Source of the DNA: Capitella teleta
Lineage: Eukaryota > Annelida > Polychaeta > Capitellidae
Length of the DNA: 64,000 bases
Assembly (NCBI GenBank): GCA_000328365.1
Contig: KB310391.1
Location: forward strand, 143,551 to 207,550
Direction of reading: 5' to 3'
The notes beneath the pieces are model-generated. The model did not search any database. It was not told where the DNA came from and was given only the letters and a program-made list of their open reading frames with translations. Position 1 is the stretch's first letter; each line of letters opens with the position of its first letter. Of this stretch, positions 1 to 12,101 are shown in pieces. Both the position numbers and the translations under genes were made by a program.

Positions 1-1610
1 CATCATGATATATCATAGTTCAAGTAGTTGACAATTAAAATGTGATTGGAGTTCGGTCTCGAAACATACCCCCTTTTATTCCTCATGTAGCGAAAGTTGG
101 TCATGATGAATTCACAGGGAAGTTAATAACTCTATACTACTACTATAATCATAGTACACTGAACTGATAAATTAGTTGAAGTTGGCCTTCAACCCCGCCT
201 TGGACTTGAACTTTGAAGTTGCCAGCCTGGTTCTATTTCTATAATTATATGAATATGATGATACATTCCCATTAATACATACCTCTTAAGATGTCAGAGT
301 CTGAGTCGTCAAAGGAACACGCCATTTTAATGAGTTTCCTGGTGAATGGACTCGATCAGCACTTTTCAACGAAAGTGAAAGCAGTCTAAACACACAGAGT
401 TCGCGAAAAGTGCGTTATGATTTCACACTAAATGTTTTGCGAATTTTGATTATCTTCATAATCTTCGCTATTTTATTAGCGTTTTGAAATTTTTATTCAG
501 CTGTTTTACTCTGATACGTTTAATGATTATTGAATTAAAGACAATGTAGGTTTCTGAATTGTGACTCCAAGGTTTTATTAAAACAAAAATTAAGACATGG
601 ACACTTTCGCTCGGGGATGATTTACCAGAGAGGAAGTCGATAAGGCATTTCTTCTCTCCTGTAAATAATCCGACACTCACATCTCCATTTCTTCGCGAGA
701 TTGTGAGAATTATCAATACCTGTGGGTAGAATGGTTGTTGGTGGTATTGGGTTTACGTTTAGTGGCAAGGTGTTTTTGTAGTGATGTGCAATGTATAACA
801 AAACATATTCATTCCTCTGTCGCCCTCAGATGTGCGTTATGATTTATTTTACACCAAATTGACAGTAAAAAGCTGCAGTAAAAATAACCGGCAAGCTGCT
901 TTAGTAACTCTACTTAGACTTAGAGCGACTTAACTTATAATTAGAAATATCGGCTCAGCATTGAGATCAGTGGCTTGGTGTGGCTTGGCAATGATTGCTA
1001 TATCATCCTATATGTATAATGATGCCATTAGTTTACACAAACAATGAAACATGCACTAGGTCCTATGCTCTAAATGTATGATGTGGCCGGTACTAGTGAG
1101 TAGTGTGGTAATTTTGAGATTGAACGATTTCCAAATCCTATGATGTCCCACTCAATTACACTCTTGCTTTACTCAAGCTCAAGAGGTTTAGTGTTTTTCA
1201 TAAACTTCAAAAGGTTATTTTTACCCATGAACATCATAATCACCATTATCACTTTGTTTGTAGAGCCTGCTAACCTAAATTCAGCAAGGTTCTAATGAAC
1301 TATTTTATTGCAAGAAAAATAATATATGTAGCAGGAAGAGGAAGCAAATAGGGAACAGGTTGGAAGAGGATGGCAAACCGAATGAGTTGTTGCAACAGGA
1401 TCTTGAGTGAAAAATTTGCGGTTTTCTATGTCTTGGTTTGCAATTGTTGGGCAACCTCTGGGTTAAACGTATAGCTTAACTAATTGCAGGAAAATTAACA
1501 GAATTTCACTAATTTTTCAGACCAATCAAAGTGTTATGAGAGGCCAATACAAATTATTGTTCACCTCTGAATTCTGAAATGAGGGTTTGGCAGTGTTATA
1601 AGTTATAGTT
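1..1610. other. Intergenic, no gene recognised
   Basis: AT-rich sequence with no reading frame that resembles a known protein. Two copies of the 12-mer TGCGTTATGATT lie near 409 and 833; the same word recurs elsewhere in the window. Nothing else is identifiable. Confidence 0.5.
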
Positions 1611-1611
1611 A

Positions 1612-2046
1612 AAGTGGACCTCTGATTGTTTTGAACTATAGTAACGGATGATAGAGGATGCATTCCAAAAGACAAATACCCCTTTTGACTGACATATTTT
1701 TAGACTACAGGCTTTCTGTGGGCTCATTCCTATATACATCGAATTTGAGAGGTTTAAAATCTCGCTTTCTTCTCGCGTTTGATTTCAGACTGTGGTGACG
1801 TGACAAAAGTAATTCTCCTATATTGTTAACAATGGGAGCTGTCGAATGAGCAGATCTTTCCGCAGTTCTCAAAAGAAATCTCACACTCATCTCGTTTCAA
1901 GGCCTGTCCAAGAAATTTGTAATTTAATTTGTCTTGAATCATTCACAGTTAATTGTCAAAAATTTTCACATATGGTTTCTCATCACTCACAAAAACCCAT
2001 GGAATCAATCTAAAAAGATTCCGAAATGAACAGGTCCTCTTTAAAG
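1612..2046. repeat. MITE-like repeat, copy A
   Basis: About 435 bases that match 30078-30520 in the same orientation along their whole length, with many substitutions and small indels. The ends are imperfect inverted repeats: GGACCTCTGATT-like on the left and GGTCCTCTTT on the right, each with a TTTCA or TTTGA tract just inside. No transposase frame is present, so this looks like a non-autonomous DNA element. The superfamily is not settled; TTAA flanks this copy but not copy B. Confidence 0.6.
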
Positions 2047-2399
2047 AACAATCAATCAAAAAGTTATTGACTGAATACCAGGTACATACCAGTAGTATAC
2101 ATGTGGCTAGTAACAAGTGATTTTCTAGTACTCGTGAAGGAATATTTTACATTTATTACCTTATTACGTACTAGTATACTGCACATCCTAAATATTTTAT
2201 GACAAATCTCATATATGTATGGGCATACTTAATGAATTCAATAAATACGTATCGCATAAATCCTAAAATTAATTTTAATGAAGTAAACTGAATAAAATCT
2301 ACTTCCACAGGTAGCTCAGGTAGTAAGTATATAAACAATACCATAAACACAATAAAGACTTTTACAAATGATAACCTCTTATATACTGAATATAAAATA

Positions 2400-2545
2400 T
2401 ATGGATTGAATCGGCTGAGAGCCGCTGTTGACAGTGATCGGCTGATAGCAGCTGGCCGACGTCACCAATTGGTGGCGGCTGGCTAAACAGCCAATTGACG
2501 GTGGCTAGTACATATCGGCGGCGGCTCCGGGGTCTATTTGGGATA
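2400..2545. repeat. GC-rich GGCTGGC/CGGCGG repeat
   Basis: A short GC-rich block in AT-rich surroundings, made of repeated GGCTGGC, CGGCTGA and CGGCGGCGGCT words and ending GGGGTCTA. The same words and the same TAGACCCC-type end mark both ends of the element at 44939-46003. It is probably a related small or partial copy. Confidence 0.4.
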
Positions 2546-3343
2546 ATGGATAGCTCATCATCAGCCTTATGCCTTAATTTTAAGTTTGGATTCATGTAAT
2601 TATTTGAGGGCTTTGCTGCGGCATAGGAGGTTAATACTATAATTATACAATGCACACATTGGTCAGTGTTCTAAAAATGTAATGAAAACTTCCGACTAAT
2701 CATTTAATTTATATTTGCCGCAATTATTTTATTCCCATTTCCTAAATAATAATCCAAACATGCCAGCAGCCATGCGTTCATCTGAAGCGCGATCCAGAAT
2801 CATGCACATTCATGAGTGAGATATGCATATTCATTAGTGAGATGTGCGGCCAGGTATATGACTGTATATGTAGAGAGAGATAAAAAATTTATTGCATGAA
2901 GACCACATAATTATATTAATAATTATAATTAATAATTATGCATCACATATTAATTATTAATAGTCTTTCAATGCTACTTGTATGCTTGAGTGGACCACTG
3001 CCCAAAAGGAATGGAATCATTCGTGTGTTATCATCTTGCAGAGGTGGTTGTTTCATGTCTTGCGCACACCCGCTTTATCTTCAATTACTAGGCCCGATGC
3101 CTAGCTACTTCCTTGACAATGGGGCCCAAGTTGCCAATAAGTCTCTTTGTTCATCAATAGAAGCACAAAAGGCAATGCTCCTCGGCATGATTATATCAAT
3201 ATATAAATACTTAAATCATTGTAAACGAATCTACCCCCACCCATCCTCCCTGCGGCCCCTTCCCTCAGTCATTGCTTGCATATCTCGCTTGACTTTCCCA
3301 AATTGCTTGATATCTTATCATATTAATTCTCAGATTCCTTACG
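2546..3343. other. Upstream region of the serine dehydratase gene
   Basis: AT-rich intergenic sequence with a run of ATTAATTATAATTAATAATTA-type palindromes around 2910-2945. A frame opens at 2938 but has no family resemblance and overlaps the dehydratase start in another frame, so I do not call it. The promoter presumably lies here; no TATA or initiator stands out. Confidence 0.4.
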
Positions 3344-5007
3344 ATGAGTGGACCAGATTTGACCAGCGACCTTCCGTGTTGCAAGCATGTGGAGGAGCAA
3401 CTGTATGTGAAGACCCCTTTGATTGAGAGCCTGCCTCTATCAAAGAGAGTCGGCTGCTCTGTTCACATGAAGCTGGAAAACACTCAGCCAAGTTCCTCAT
3501 TCAAAGTGCGGGGAATTTCGCACATGATTCAAGTGGTGAGACCTTATTTATCATTACCAGAGTTACCTAGCTCAATCACACAGACTAAATCTGGTTATAC
3601 AGCATGCACTCACTTTTTATTTCTTCAATTAATATCACAGAACGATTCCTCTTGCAGAAAATGTCCAAGGGATGTGAACGACTTGTTTCCTCATCAGGAG
3701 GCAACGCTGGCATGGCAGCAGCGTACTGCGCTCGCAAACTCAAAATTCCAATTGATGTTTATGTTCCAAGTTCAACTCCAGACTACCTCAAGGAGAAGCT
3801 CGTTGATGAGGTTTTTATTTGCTGAGTTTTCTGACTAATTACAACCGGTTGCACACAGGGAGCGAGCGTACATACGCACGGAGCCGTTTGGGATCATGCT
3901 GATATGGCGGCAAGACAGAAGGCTGAGCAGCCAGGTGATTTAGTCATTGCTTTGTTTTAAAGCTGATTATAATTCTCTTATTAGGCATAGCGTACATTCC
4001 ACCCTTTGATGATCCTCTGCTGTGGTAAGTCTGGACGGGATATCAATGACTTGACAACTGCATCTGTGTGCTATTCAGGGATGGCCATGAAACTATCATT
4101 CATGAGTTGGTCGATGATCTGCATGGAGTGACCCCTGACCTCATAGTGCTGTCAGTTGGGGGTGGGGGTCTCCTGTGTGGGGTTGCACAAGGCATGCGCA
4201 GAGTTGGCTGGGAACATGTTCCGATACTTGCCATGGAGACAGTTGGAGCAGACTGCTTGAACGCTGCCGTCAAAGCTGATCGAGTCGTCACTCTGCCGAA
4301 TATCACGAGGTCTTTGTCAGTTTTCATTTGTTTTAGTTCTTAATCCATGCTTTATTTTCACAGTCTAGCCAAATGTTTAGGTTCGCTTACTGTGGCTAAA
4401 CAAGCGTTTAAATTCTCAAAAGAACGAAGGATTATCTCCAGAATCATTACGGATAAGCAGTGCATAGCAACCACCTGCCAGTTCCTTGGTGAGTGAATAA
4501 AATCCATCCTCAGATTCAGTTTTATTTCTTGTACATTTAATCGGTATACGATCTTCCATCACAAAGCTAGAAGGATCATAATGGCCACCATTGAGCCACA
4601 TGCCTTAATTGTTCTGTGCATTCTTTAACCCTCTGACCTAATTATACGCTAAACCAGAATGCACTGCTCCCTGCATATGCGAAGAACTCTCCAAGGCTCT
4701 AAGTGCGTCTTTTAAAATTGCCCCAAAATATATCCTTGACCCGATAACCTTGGAGATGATGCGAATGTCCTTAATGTGGCACAGATATATGAATTGTGAA
4801 TTTTTTGTTGCAGAGGACCATCGCATGATGGTGGAGCCAGCGTGCGGGGCGGCCTTGGGAGCCGTATATTGCGATGTTATTCGTGATCTTCAGAATTCAG
4901 GTGACCTGAGACCAGACCTGAAGAACATTGTGATGATAGTATGCGGTGGTTTGTGCGTGAATTCACCGCAACTACTACAATGGAAGGCGGATGTCGGCTT
5001 GGCGTGA
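3344..5007 (+). CDS. SDS: L-serine dehydratase / L-threonine deaminase (PLP enzyme)
   Basis: The product should deaminate L-serine to pyruvate (and threonine to 2-oxobutyrate) in the cytosol with pyridoxal phosphate. Exons: 3344-3535, 3658-3810, 3859-3934, 3985-4024, 4079-4309, 4364-4488, 4814-5007. All joins are GT-AG and in phase and give about 336 residues, the usual family length. SSSFKVRG carries the PLP lysine (about residue 54). SSGGNAGMAAAY, the glycine loop SVGGGGLLCG, IPPFDDPLLW and VEPACGAALGAVY follow in the SDS order. The start gives an N-terminus that reaches LYVKTPLIESLPLSK, as in animal SDS. Four introns are 48-54 bases and the last is 325. SDS and its paralogue SDSL cannot be told apart here; a catabolic serine/threonine dehydratase is secure. 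The splice joins are read by eye. Confidence 0.93.
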
Positions 5008-6641
5008 TGTCCTCTTTTTTTGATGTCTTAGATGTTTTGCTCGGTGTGTTTAATGCGCTTATCTATGGAGGATTTCAGAGAGAAACTCAGCGATATTTTT
5101 CTTTGCAAATTTTTTATTTGTCAGTTTTTTCTCCTCTGATTGCTCTCTGGATCATGCGTATTTTTAATTTTGTTCTTGAATATTTAATGAGGTAATTGGA
5201 GAGTATTGATTTTGCTTTTAATTTCATTTTACTGCAATGTTGAAGCTTGTGGGTGAGCATTGAATATAATAGAAAAATCATTTAAAATTTAGGATCAATG
5301 TGTTTTCATGAGTTTTGTTGACCTTAAATATGTAAAATGAGGTGTGTTGATTATTATCTCGTTACTGGCACCATTCAATCAGAGGGTACCTTGCACAGAT
5401 AGATTCATAGAGAGTTCGAAGCGTTGATCGGTACTGGTGTTTGGGATGGTGAATTACTAGTATAATTCCTCGGTGACTCATCAGTACTGCCTGACAAGGC
5501 GTTAATGTTTCTTCTGAAACAGGAATCGGATCGCTTTCAGGTTGCGCCCAAGGGAGTGATTATTTCAAAATATAACCAAAGATTCAGGATGATCCTCGGT
5601 TAAATCTCAGCTGTGGAATTAGCATGAAGCTAGGCACGCTCTAGTACTATTATTTTCTTTGAGAGTACTGTTCTTGTGCTTGTAGCACTTATACTTACAT
5701 CCTAAAATCAGCAGAGTTTGCATTGAAGAGCCATGCAACAGAGGACGTTCCACACGCACACCAATCGTTCTTTTTTCTTCGCTTATTTTTTCTCTAGAAT
5801 TCTTTATTATAATTCATTCATTGATGTCATATCTTGACAGATCGAAATGTGCAAATTATTTTAGTAATGCATGAGGGCGAGTGGCATGTAAGAGGGTTGC
5901 TATTTGGGTGCAGTTAAATTTGGGGTGATATATTGAAACTATTTGAGTAATATTGATCATTAATTTGGGAATTGACGCGCGAGATTAAGAAGAAAACAGT
6001 GCTCTTCCCATTTGATTTGTATGAATTTTGTGTTTGTTATATTCTGGCATAGTGGCAGTTGTATTGAGGAGATTATCTTTTGTACCTATCCTCTATCAAT
6101 CCAAGTCCGTTTGTTACAACCAACAGTCAACGTGAATTTCGCACCCAATATTATAATATGGGTGAACACTCTTTCAACATCCTTTCAAGTCCGTGCGTCT
6201 ATACTACATTGCCAAAACAATGTAGATAACGCATACAGTTACTATGGCAACATATTTACGCAACGATAAAAGATAAAACTGGTATCTATTTTCCCAGGTA
6301 GTAATCTTATACTTCGAAATAATTCTTGCTGTTGCTAAAAGAGTAATAAACGGAACGTAAAGTTGTAATCCGAAGAAGCATTCGTTTTTGCAAAATCTGG
6401 CGCGCGCCGTAACATCCATGGATGCATTAGTGTAATTGCTGATGTCTGGGACGAAAGACGAAAGGAAAAAAGGGAAACACGTCAGTTTACATTAGATATT
6501 GGAGATGGGTCGATTATTTCAAAGCATATTGATTAGTCTACTCATGTACACAATTCACCCTGGGACCTAAAAACAAGTCAGAAATCACAGAACACCACAC
6601 TCAAGTCTAAACTGAAAGCAGTTGAAGAGATGTTTAACATG
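5008..6641. other. Intergenic between convergent SDS and SMYD4
   Basis: AT-rich sequence between two convergent genes, so it should hold both 3' untranslated regions. Small open frames (for example 6012-6269 and 6204-6419) show no family features. No repeat was recognised. Confidence 0.4.
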
Positions 6642-8687
6642 TTAGTTCCTTCTGGCCCTGTTTGCCATCATCCGGTAGCACTGTTTTAACATCGACGTTG
6701 ATACCACGTAGTCTTTCCATGGGAGACTAACGTACTTGTCCATGAACGTCACGTGCTCTTCCAGAACGGGGATGGCCTTCAGAAGTTGGAAACGTTTGGC
6801 TTCCTCAAGAGCTTTCATCGCTTTTCTGTCTGCTCTTTGAAGAGAATCTGCAATTTCTATCGTGTTTTCTTGGAGGTGACACTTTTTGCAGGTCACCGTT
6901 CCTTTTTCGATCTCTGAGCTGCTCAAGTTATTCGCTTTCGGGTTGAATAAGGGAAGAATAGCGCCGCAATTGCTGCACTTCAGAACAGGTCGGGCACTCG
7001 GCAGGTGTTGCCGCAAGCCCCAATCGCCAGTACAAGCGTTACAACTGCAATCAAAGAAGTACTGCGCCTTGAGCGATAGCTGTCGTGGTTGCTTCTTGGA
7101 CACGTAGTACAAGTAGCCGTAATCAATGGTCAGCTCTTGTCCTTCTTCGATATTTCTTAGAGCGCGAGCAATGCATGTGTTCTCGTAGAAGACGAGTTCC
7201 ATGACCGGGTCGCAGGAGTGGTTGACCAGGCAGACAGTTGGGAAGAATGCCAGGCCAATAGATTCGGGGTGAGACTTGGTCAAATCATCGCCGATTGACA
7301 TTTCTGTGATCTCTATCCCGTTACAGGCTGTTATCTGCAGGAACCTCAGAATGATACCCCCCAGCACAACCGATATGTCGCCTTTGATTTCTGAAGAATG
7401 CTTCTCAATGAAGCCTGACTTTTCGAGGATTGCGAGAATGAAGAGCGTCAAGAAACAGTATTGGAGGAGCTCGCTGGGCGATCGGTGCTCTGTGTGGGTG
7501 AGCAGGCCGTACAGGCCTACAAAACCACCCATGTACACTCCTTTCGAATCGGTAAACAAGGAGAACTGGGCGTCATGCTGGTCTGATTTTGGGTTGTTCT
7601 TGTAGCGTATGATCTTGGACATTCCAGTCACGAGAATAGTTCTCAGAACCAGGCTGGTCAAATTACCTGTCCTGGACATCAGCATTGCCGGTAGGTACGG
7701 ACACTCCGTTTTGTGGTACGATTCCCAAGCGGAGGTTCGGCATGTCTCTGAACAATAGCGAACCCGCATACATTGTGTACACCCGACTGGGTAGGTCAGT
7801 ACTTTGAAACAGTGGTAGCATCGGTATCCGTACTGCGAGGGATCTAGAACCCAGACATAAGGATCTTCCTTCACGACTGTATCTCCGACTTTGATGTTCT
7901 GGACAGCCATCGCATGTCGTCCTTTTTCCAAGCAATATTTGACATCGAATGCTTCCGAAGCCTGGGGATATCTTCGGCTGGGGGCGTTAAAGCCTGGTTC
8001 CTGACAGAGTCCTCCAAATTTATCTTCGGCCTTCCCCGGTTTAGGAGCTCCACTTACTTTCAGCTTGCATAACTCGATTTGCTTGGTAATGGCTCTTCTA
8101 GCATTGCTTTTCTGCTGTTCGTCAAGTTTTGACTGTTCTAGTGATTTATCTCCATTTTCAAAAGCTTCTAGGGCATCTGCTGGTCGGTCGAGTTCCATGC
8201 AACACCGACCTTGTCGGTCGTAGAGCTTATATCGCAATGCTGATGGATAACCATACTTCAACGCGAGAGCAATATCGGCAAGACTGTCTTCGTATTGCTT
8301 CATTTGGAACAGCGACGCTGAACGATTTGCCTGAGCCAGAACCAACTCTTCGTTATCCTTGCCTTCCAGATCTCCAGGTGCAATCAGAATGGCTCGGGTG
8401 TAGCTCTCAATCGCCATTTTATGATTGTTTTTCCCAAACCACTTGTTGCCCTCTTCGCGGAACTTCACCGAATCAGCCCTTGATTTCCCTTCCGACGCAG
8501 TCGCCTGAATATCACGGAAGGCACCCTTGGCGAAGCTTTGGGACATGACGTACGAGACGCGTGCTTCGTCTGATGACCTCTGTGAGAGTTCACGAAGCGT
8601 GTTGGCCGTGACCTGTGACAGCATCTTCTGAACGGTCACGTAGTAACCAGTCATCGACCCCATGGTGTTGAAGGTAGCGTCCGCCAT
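6642..8687 (-). CDS. SMYD4: SMYD4-type TPR/MYND/SET protein-lysine methyltransferase
   Basis: 681 residues in one exon. Residues 70-205 form TPR-like helices (EEGNKWFGKNNHKMAIESYT, then LAQANRSASLFQMKQYEDSL), the mark of SMYD4 among SMYD proteins. A MYND zinc finger spans about 290-330 (CYHCF, CTQC, YCSETC, H/C pair). The SET core has NHSCDP at 489-494 and the catalytic-tyrosine stretch IDYGYLY at 521-527. Post-SET cysteines are in FFDCSCNAC, and a further CxxC pair lies at 571-574. Family role: S-adenosylmethionine-dependent lysine methylation of proteins. A TCATCTGCAG acceptor just upstream of the ATG suggests that an intron splits the 5' leader. It is shorter than vertebrate SMYD4 (about 800 residues). 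An uninterrupted coding exon is notable beside intron-dense neighbours. Confidence 0.92.
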   Translation of the reverse strand: MADATFNTMGSMTGYYVTVQKMLSQVTANTLRELSQRSSDEARVSYVMSQSFAKGAFRDIQATASEGKSRADSVKFREEGNKWFGKNNHKMAIESYTRAILIAPGDLEGKDNEELVLAQANRSASLFQMKQYEDSLADIALALKYGYPSALRYKLYDRQGRCCMELDRPADALEAFENGDKSLEQSKLDEQQKSNARRAITKQIELCKLKVSGAPKPGKAEDKFGGLCQEPGFNAPSRRYPQASEAFDVKYCLEKGRHAMAVQNIKVGDTVVKEDPYVWVLDPSQYGYRCYHCFKVLTYPVGCTQCMRVRYCSETCRTSAWESYHKTECPYLPAMLMSRTGNLTSLVLRTILVTGMSKIIRYKNNPKSDQHDAQFSLFTDSKGVYMGGFVGLYGLLTHTEHRSPSELLQYCFLTLFILAILEKSGFIEKHSSEIKGDISVVLGGIILRFLQITACNGIEITEMSIGDDLTKSHPESIGLAFFPTVCLVNHSCDPVMELVFYENTCIARALRNIEEGQELTIDYGYLYYVSKKQPRQLSLKAQYFFDCSCNACTGDWGLRQHLPSARPVLKCSNCGAILPLFNPKANNLSSSEIEKGTVTCKKCHLQENTIEIADSLQRADRKAMKALEEAKRFQLLKAIPVLEEHVTFMDKYVSLPWKDYVVSTSMLKQCYRMMANRARRN

Positions 8688-9961
8688 GCATGGAACCCTG
8701 CAGATGAGACATTATTTGATTAACACCTCACTCTTATGTCTAACGGGCTAACAACTCAACATGGTGTGCATGCATACGATTCAATAGGAAATCACACCAT
8801 TCGGCGAATGTTCGATCGGGTTAATATGAGCTGTTCGCCGTTGCTTGCTTTGTGCGCAATTTGCATTACCTCGATGAATAGTGATAGCATTCTGTAACCA
8901 TCCAAGCCTCAGCCAACATTATCATCGATCGGGCCTTCATTAATTCAAGTTTTCGCCATTATCCGTAAGTGTTTTGCGTGTGTTTTTTTCTCCCTCTTTC
9001 CCTAACATCCTACAGTCGTTCATGCAATCCTTATTTCTGTGTTCTATAAGCGCATTCTCAGACTGTCGGCATAGCCACTTATTCAGCTGTGTAAATGTCA
9101 TACACGTGTGAGCTCAGAGAGCGTTTATATTCGGTCTTGTACTTGGGAGGTATTATGTGCTCAATCTATCAATCGCACAGGCATTGCTTGATTAAGTTAT
9201 ACTATATAAGTTTGAATCCAAACTCAACTGAAGCTCAGCTCAGGGCAATCCACCGAAAAGGTTCTGCATTGTTTACATATGTATATCAATCTTGAATTTA
9301 CAATTTCAGTGGCTCTTGCGCATGACAACCAGGAGCGATAAACAAAGTCAAATGTGTTTACATGATATTTCTGAACTGGATGCCTCTGAGACGATTTCAA
9401 ACACGCGCGCTACTTTTTATAATAATAGAACTCTCCCTCGTGTTCATATAATGTATTCAAAATTGGGTAAGGAATGTAATTGTAAATTTGTAATGACACA
9501 TAGCATTATTAATAGGAATATCATCAAGTTTATCAACAACGAATATAAGAACCTTCGAAACCTGAAAGAGTGAATTCTGGATACCATAATTAATAATAAT
9601 TAATAATCGACAAATTAACAAGACACGCACATATAATGAAGACTGGGGAATCAGATGCCAATCTAGACAAAGAAATGGATTGCTTTACACGATGATCTTA
9701 TGATTGTATCATTGGTGCCTCGTGTCATTCGTGTCGATCTCTATATACAGGCCGCAACCCGGAGATTGAAACCATATATTGACTACTTTTTAATAATCCT
9801 ATGGGTAATATTATTTTGCATTGACGGTGTACAAGTGACCATGATACACTTATTTTCAAGAGAAACTCATTACTTATTCATAACACATGTACACAACCGG
9901 GCATCCTTTCAAAAACATGAATTATACACTGTCGGGATTTGTCGACATTAAACTTTCATAT
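8688..9961. other. Upstream region of SMYD4; no gene recognised
   Basis: Holds the likely leader exon and promoter of the minus-strand SMYD4 gene. Plus-strand frames at 9095-9295 and 9292-9573 have no recognisable domains. TTAATAATAATTAATAAT palindromic AT tracts lie near 9588-9606. Confidence 0.4.
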
Positions 9962-10022
9962 ACTGGCGCCCGTATCATCCGATCGGATTGGGTGGAGCCG
10001 TAAAACCCCATCACTCACTCAC
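9962..10022 (+). repeat. tRNA-derived SINE, 3' fragment
   Basis: The last 61 bases of the SINE family seen at 22358, 40801, 45255 and 61792 (GGCGCCCGTATCATCC ... CCATCACTCACTCAC). It is flanked by a perfect 13-base target duplication TAAACTTTCATAT (9949-9961 and 10023-10035), so this is a 5'-truncated insertion made by target-primed reverse transcription. Confidence 0.85.
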
Positions 10023-10035
10023 TAAACTTTCATAT

Positions 10036-11898
10036 CACAGTTTTGTGGGATGCAAATAACGAAGAGAATTAACTGATCTCGAGAGACCAACGCTGAAAAT
10101 AATTGAACATAAAGAGAGGCCATTTTATTAGTACATGTATATGGCGCAAGAAAGAAAGTGCATTCTACGCTCTCGGTGACGCCGTAGAAACCACCCAAGA
10201 GCCTCAAATTGATCTTGCTGTTTGAGTAATGCATGGCCTCTCTCTGCCTGTCTTCCTGGCTTCCGTCCTCGGCTCTGCACTTCGGTCATGATGGATGATT
10301 CGAAGGAGAAGCAAAGTATCACGGGGAGAGGGGGAGTGCAAGAGATACTACGACTCCAATCAATCATCACTCTTTGTTAAGGGAATTATTGCTCTCGATC
10401 GTCAAGGGGTTTTAGATCGAAGGTGATTATACACGCGGACAAAAATTGCATGGAATCCAGCGATCCCCTTGGTGATGACGCCATGCCAAGATCCGTTTTA
10501 TTGCTGCCTACAAACCCATATAATACGCCGGACATTATTGCAAGCGAGAAAACATAGGGTATGGATCGGGCAAACAGTGACATGGATGTGGTATTTGCAA
10601 TCAGCGTAAGTGGCTAAGCGTGTCGTTTCCATGAGGTATATTGGCCCTATCACCCATAAAGTTGAATGCATAGAAAATTCAGAGAATAATACGAGTATAG
10701 TATCTGACAAGTGCACGTGCATACAAAATGAATAAAGGTTTACAGCCACAAAATGTATAAGTATGCTCATTTGTTGCCATAATATTTCTGAATTGAACTT
10801 TTCCTCGAATTCCCCATCACACCCGAAGCACACACTGACCGTGAAGTACAGATAAGCCGTCTAAAACTCTGCACAAGAGCATAAAGAGAAGCCACCTGTT
10901 ATAAACCAAGCCTATTTTTTGTTGTTTCTAACTCCGCACAATAGAGTTATATAGGCTATATACAATTCCACCTGCTTTACACTTCGTGCACGTTCGCTGC
11001 AAACAAAACTCTTACCTTGACTTATGCTTGCTTGCGGCTTCCTCCAAAGCATCTACCGCTCGGCTCCAATGGTCCGCTTCTTATCCAGGGCAACTAACAC
11101 TGCGTTATCACTTAGTTCATTCGTCAGCCGTGGCAGCAGTTTCTCGGCGCTGCGCACCGTTGTCTGCAGTAGGCATATACAGACAGCAGCCGCGTGCAGC
11201 TAAGTCCGTTGCTAATAACACTTCCTTCTGCCGTGGCGCTCATCTCTCTCTGCCACTGAATGCCAACTTGCAGTTCATGCACAGTACACGCGCATTAGTC
11301 GACCTGACAGGGGGCATTATATGTAATACGGTGCATATCCAGACGATAATTATATGCATGCAACCAATTTTTGAAGAAAAATAAATATAAATAAATAGAT
11401 AAAAAAGAGCGTTCCAGTTTAATTAATTTTATGAAATGAAGAGAAGAGAACGTTCACATGCTAGCACGCGTGGCCCATGCAGTCGATATTCATAAACTGC
11501 AATCTCTAACCTACTTATATATATACAGGTGATACACCTGGTACCAGCCACCAAGCTGATTCATTCCAAGATGAAAGTCGAGTGAGCTCGATGTCATTCC
11601 CTACATGTATTGTTGAAAAACCTGGCCATAATTGCATCATTGTTCATAAATCAGGGTATGCAATGCTAAGCAACGGAGCATTCTTTGCTGAACTTGTTGT
11701 ACTTTGAGTCATTGTACACCGCACCTAAATATTAATTCGATGATGCCATCTCCAATTGTGTTTGAGAATTCTTCCTGTCCATTTAATTATTGGCTGTAGA
11801 TATCGACATGAAACAATAACGCGGGGGAGGGGGGAACTACATCGCTGGATTGGCATTTTGCAGCACTGCCTTCGAATCGTCGAATCTACGATATTGTT
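10036..11898. other. Intergenic, no gene recognised
   Basis: A GC-richer stretch at about 10986-11310 has an open frame on the plus strand, but its composition and lack of any motif do not support a protein. The rest is AT-rich with nothing identifiable. Confidence 0.35.
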
Positions 11899-12101
11899 AC
11901 CCGATTCTTGTATCTATACAGATAAAAGAATTGGGTGCCGCTTGAGGCTCCCACATGGCAGCAGCCTCCGTCGGAGCCCGTTAGCTACGTGGCTCCCGGT
12001 GGCACACGTGTGTCTGTATATTGGTCGGGTATCGTTAGCCTAAGGGCGCAGATAGACGATCTGTTCCCGTTTTCTAACGGGTACAGATATAAGAATCGGG
12101 T
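11899..12101. mobile_element. 203-bp inverted-repeat element, possibly MULE-like
   Basis: It begins ACCCGATTCTTGTATCT and ends AGATATAAGAATCGGGT, a near-perfect 17-base terminal inverted repeat. The next 9 bases on each side are GATATTGTT and GATATTAAT (7 of 9 alike), which would suit a 9-base target duplication of a Mutator-like element. There is no transposase. A second partial copy of the end motif (AGATAAAAGAATTGGGT, 11921-11937) forms a hairpin with the left end. Confidence 0.5.

Noticed and set aside
2938-3426. 162-codon frame running into the serine dehydratase start
   Set aside because: It overlaps the real first exon in another frame and has no homology features.
10986-11384. 132-codon frame in GC-richer sequence
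   Set aside because: No domain, no family resemblance, no splice context; composition alone explains it.
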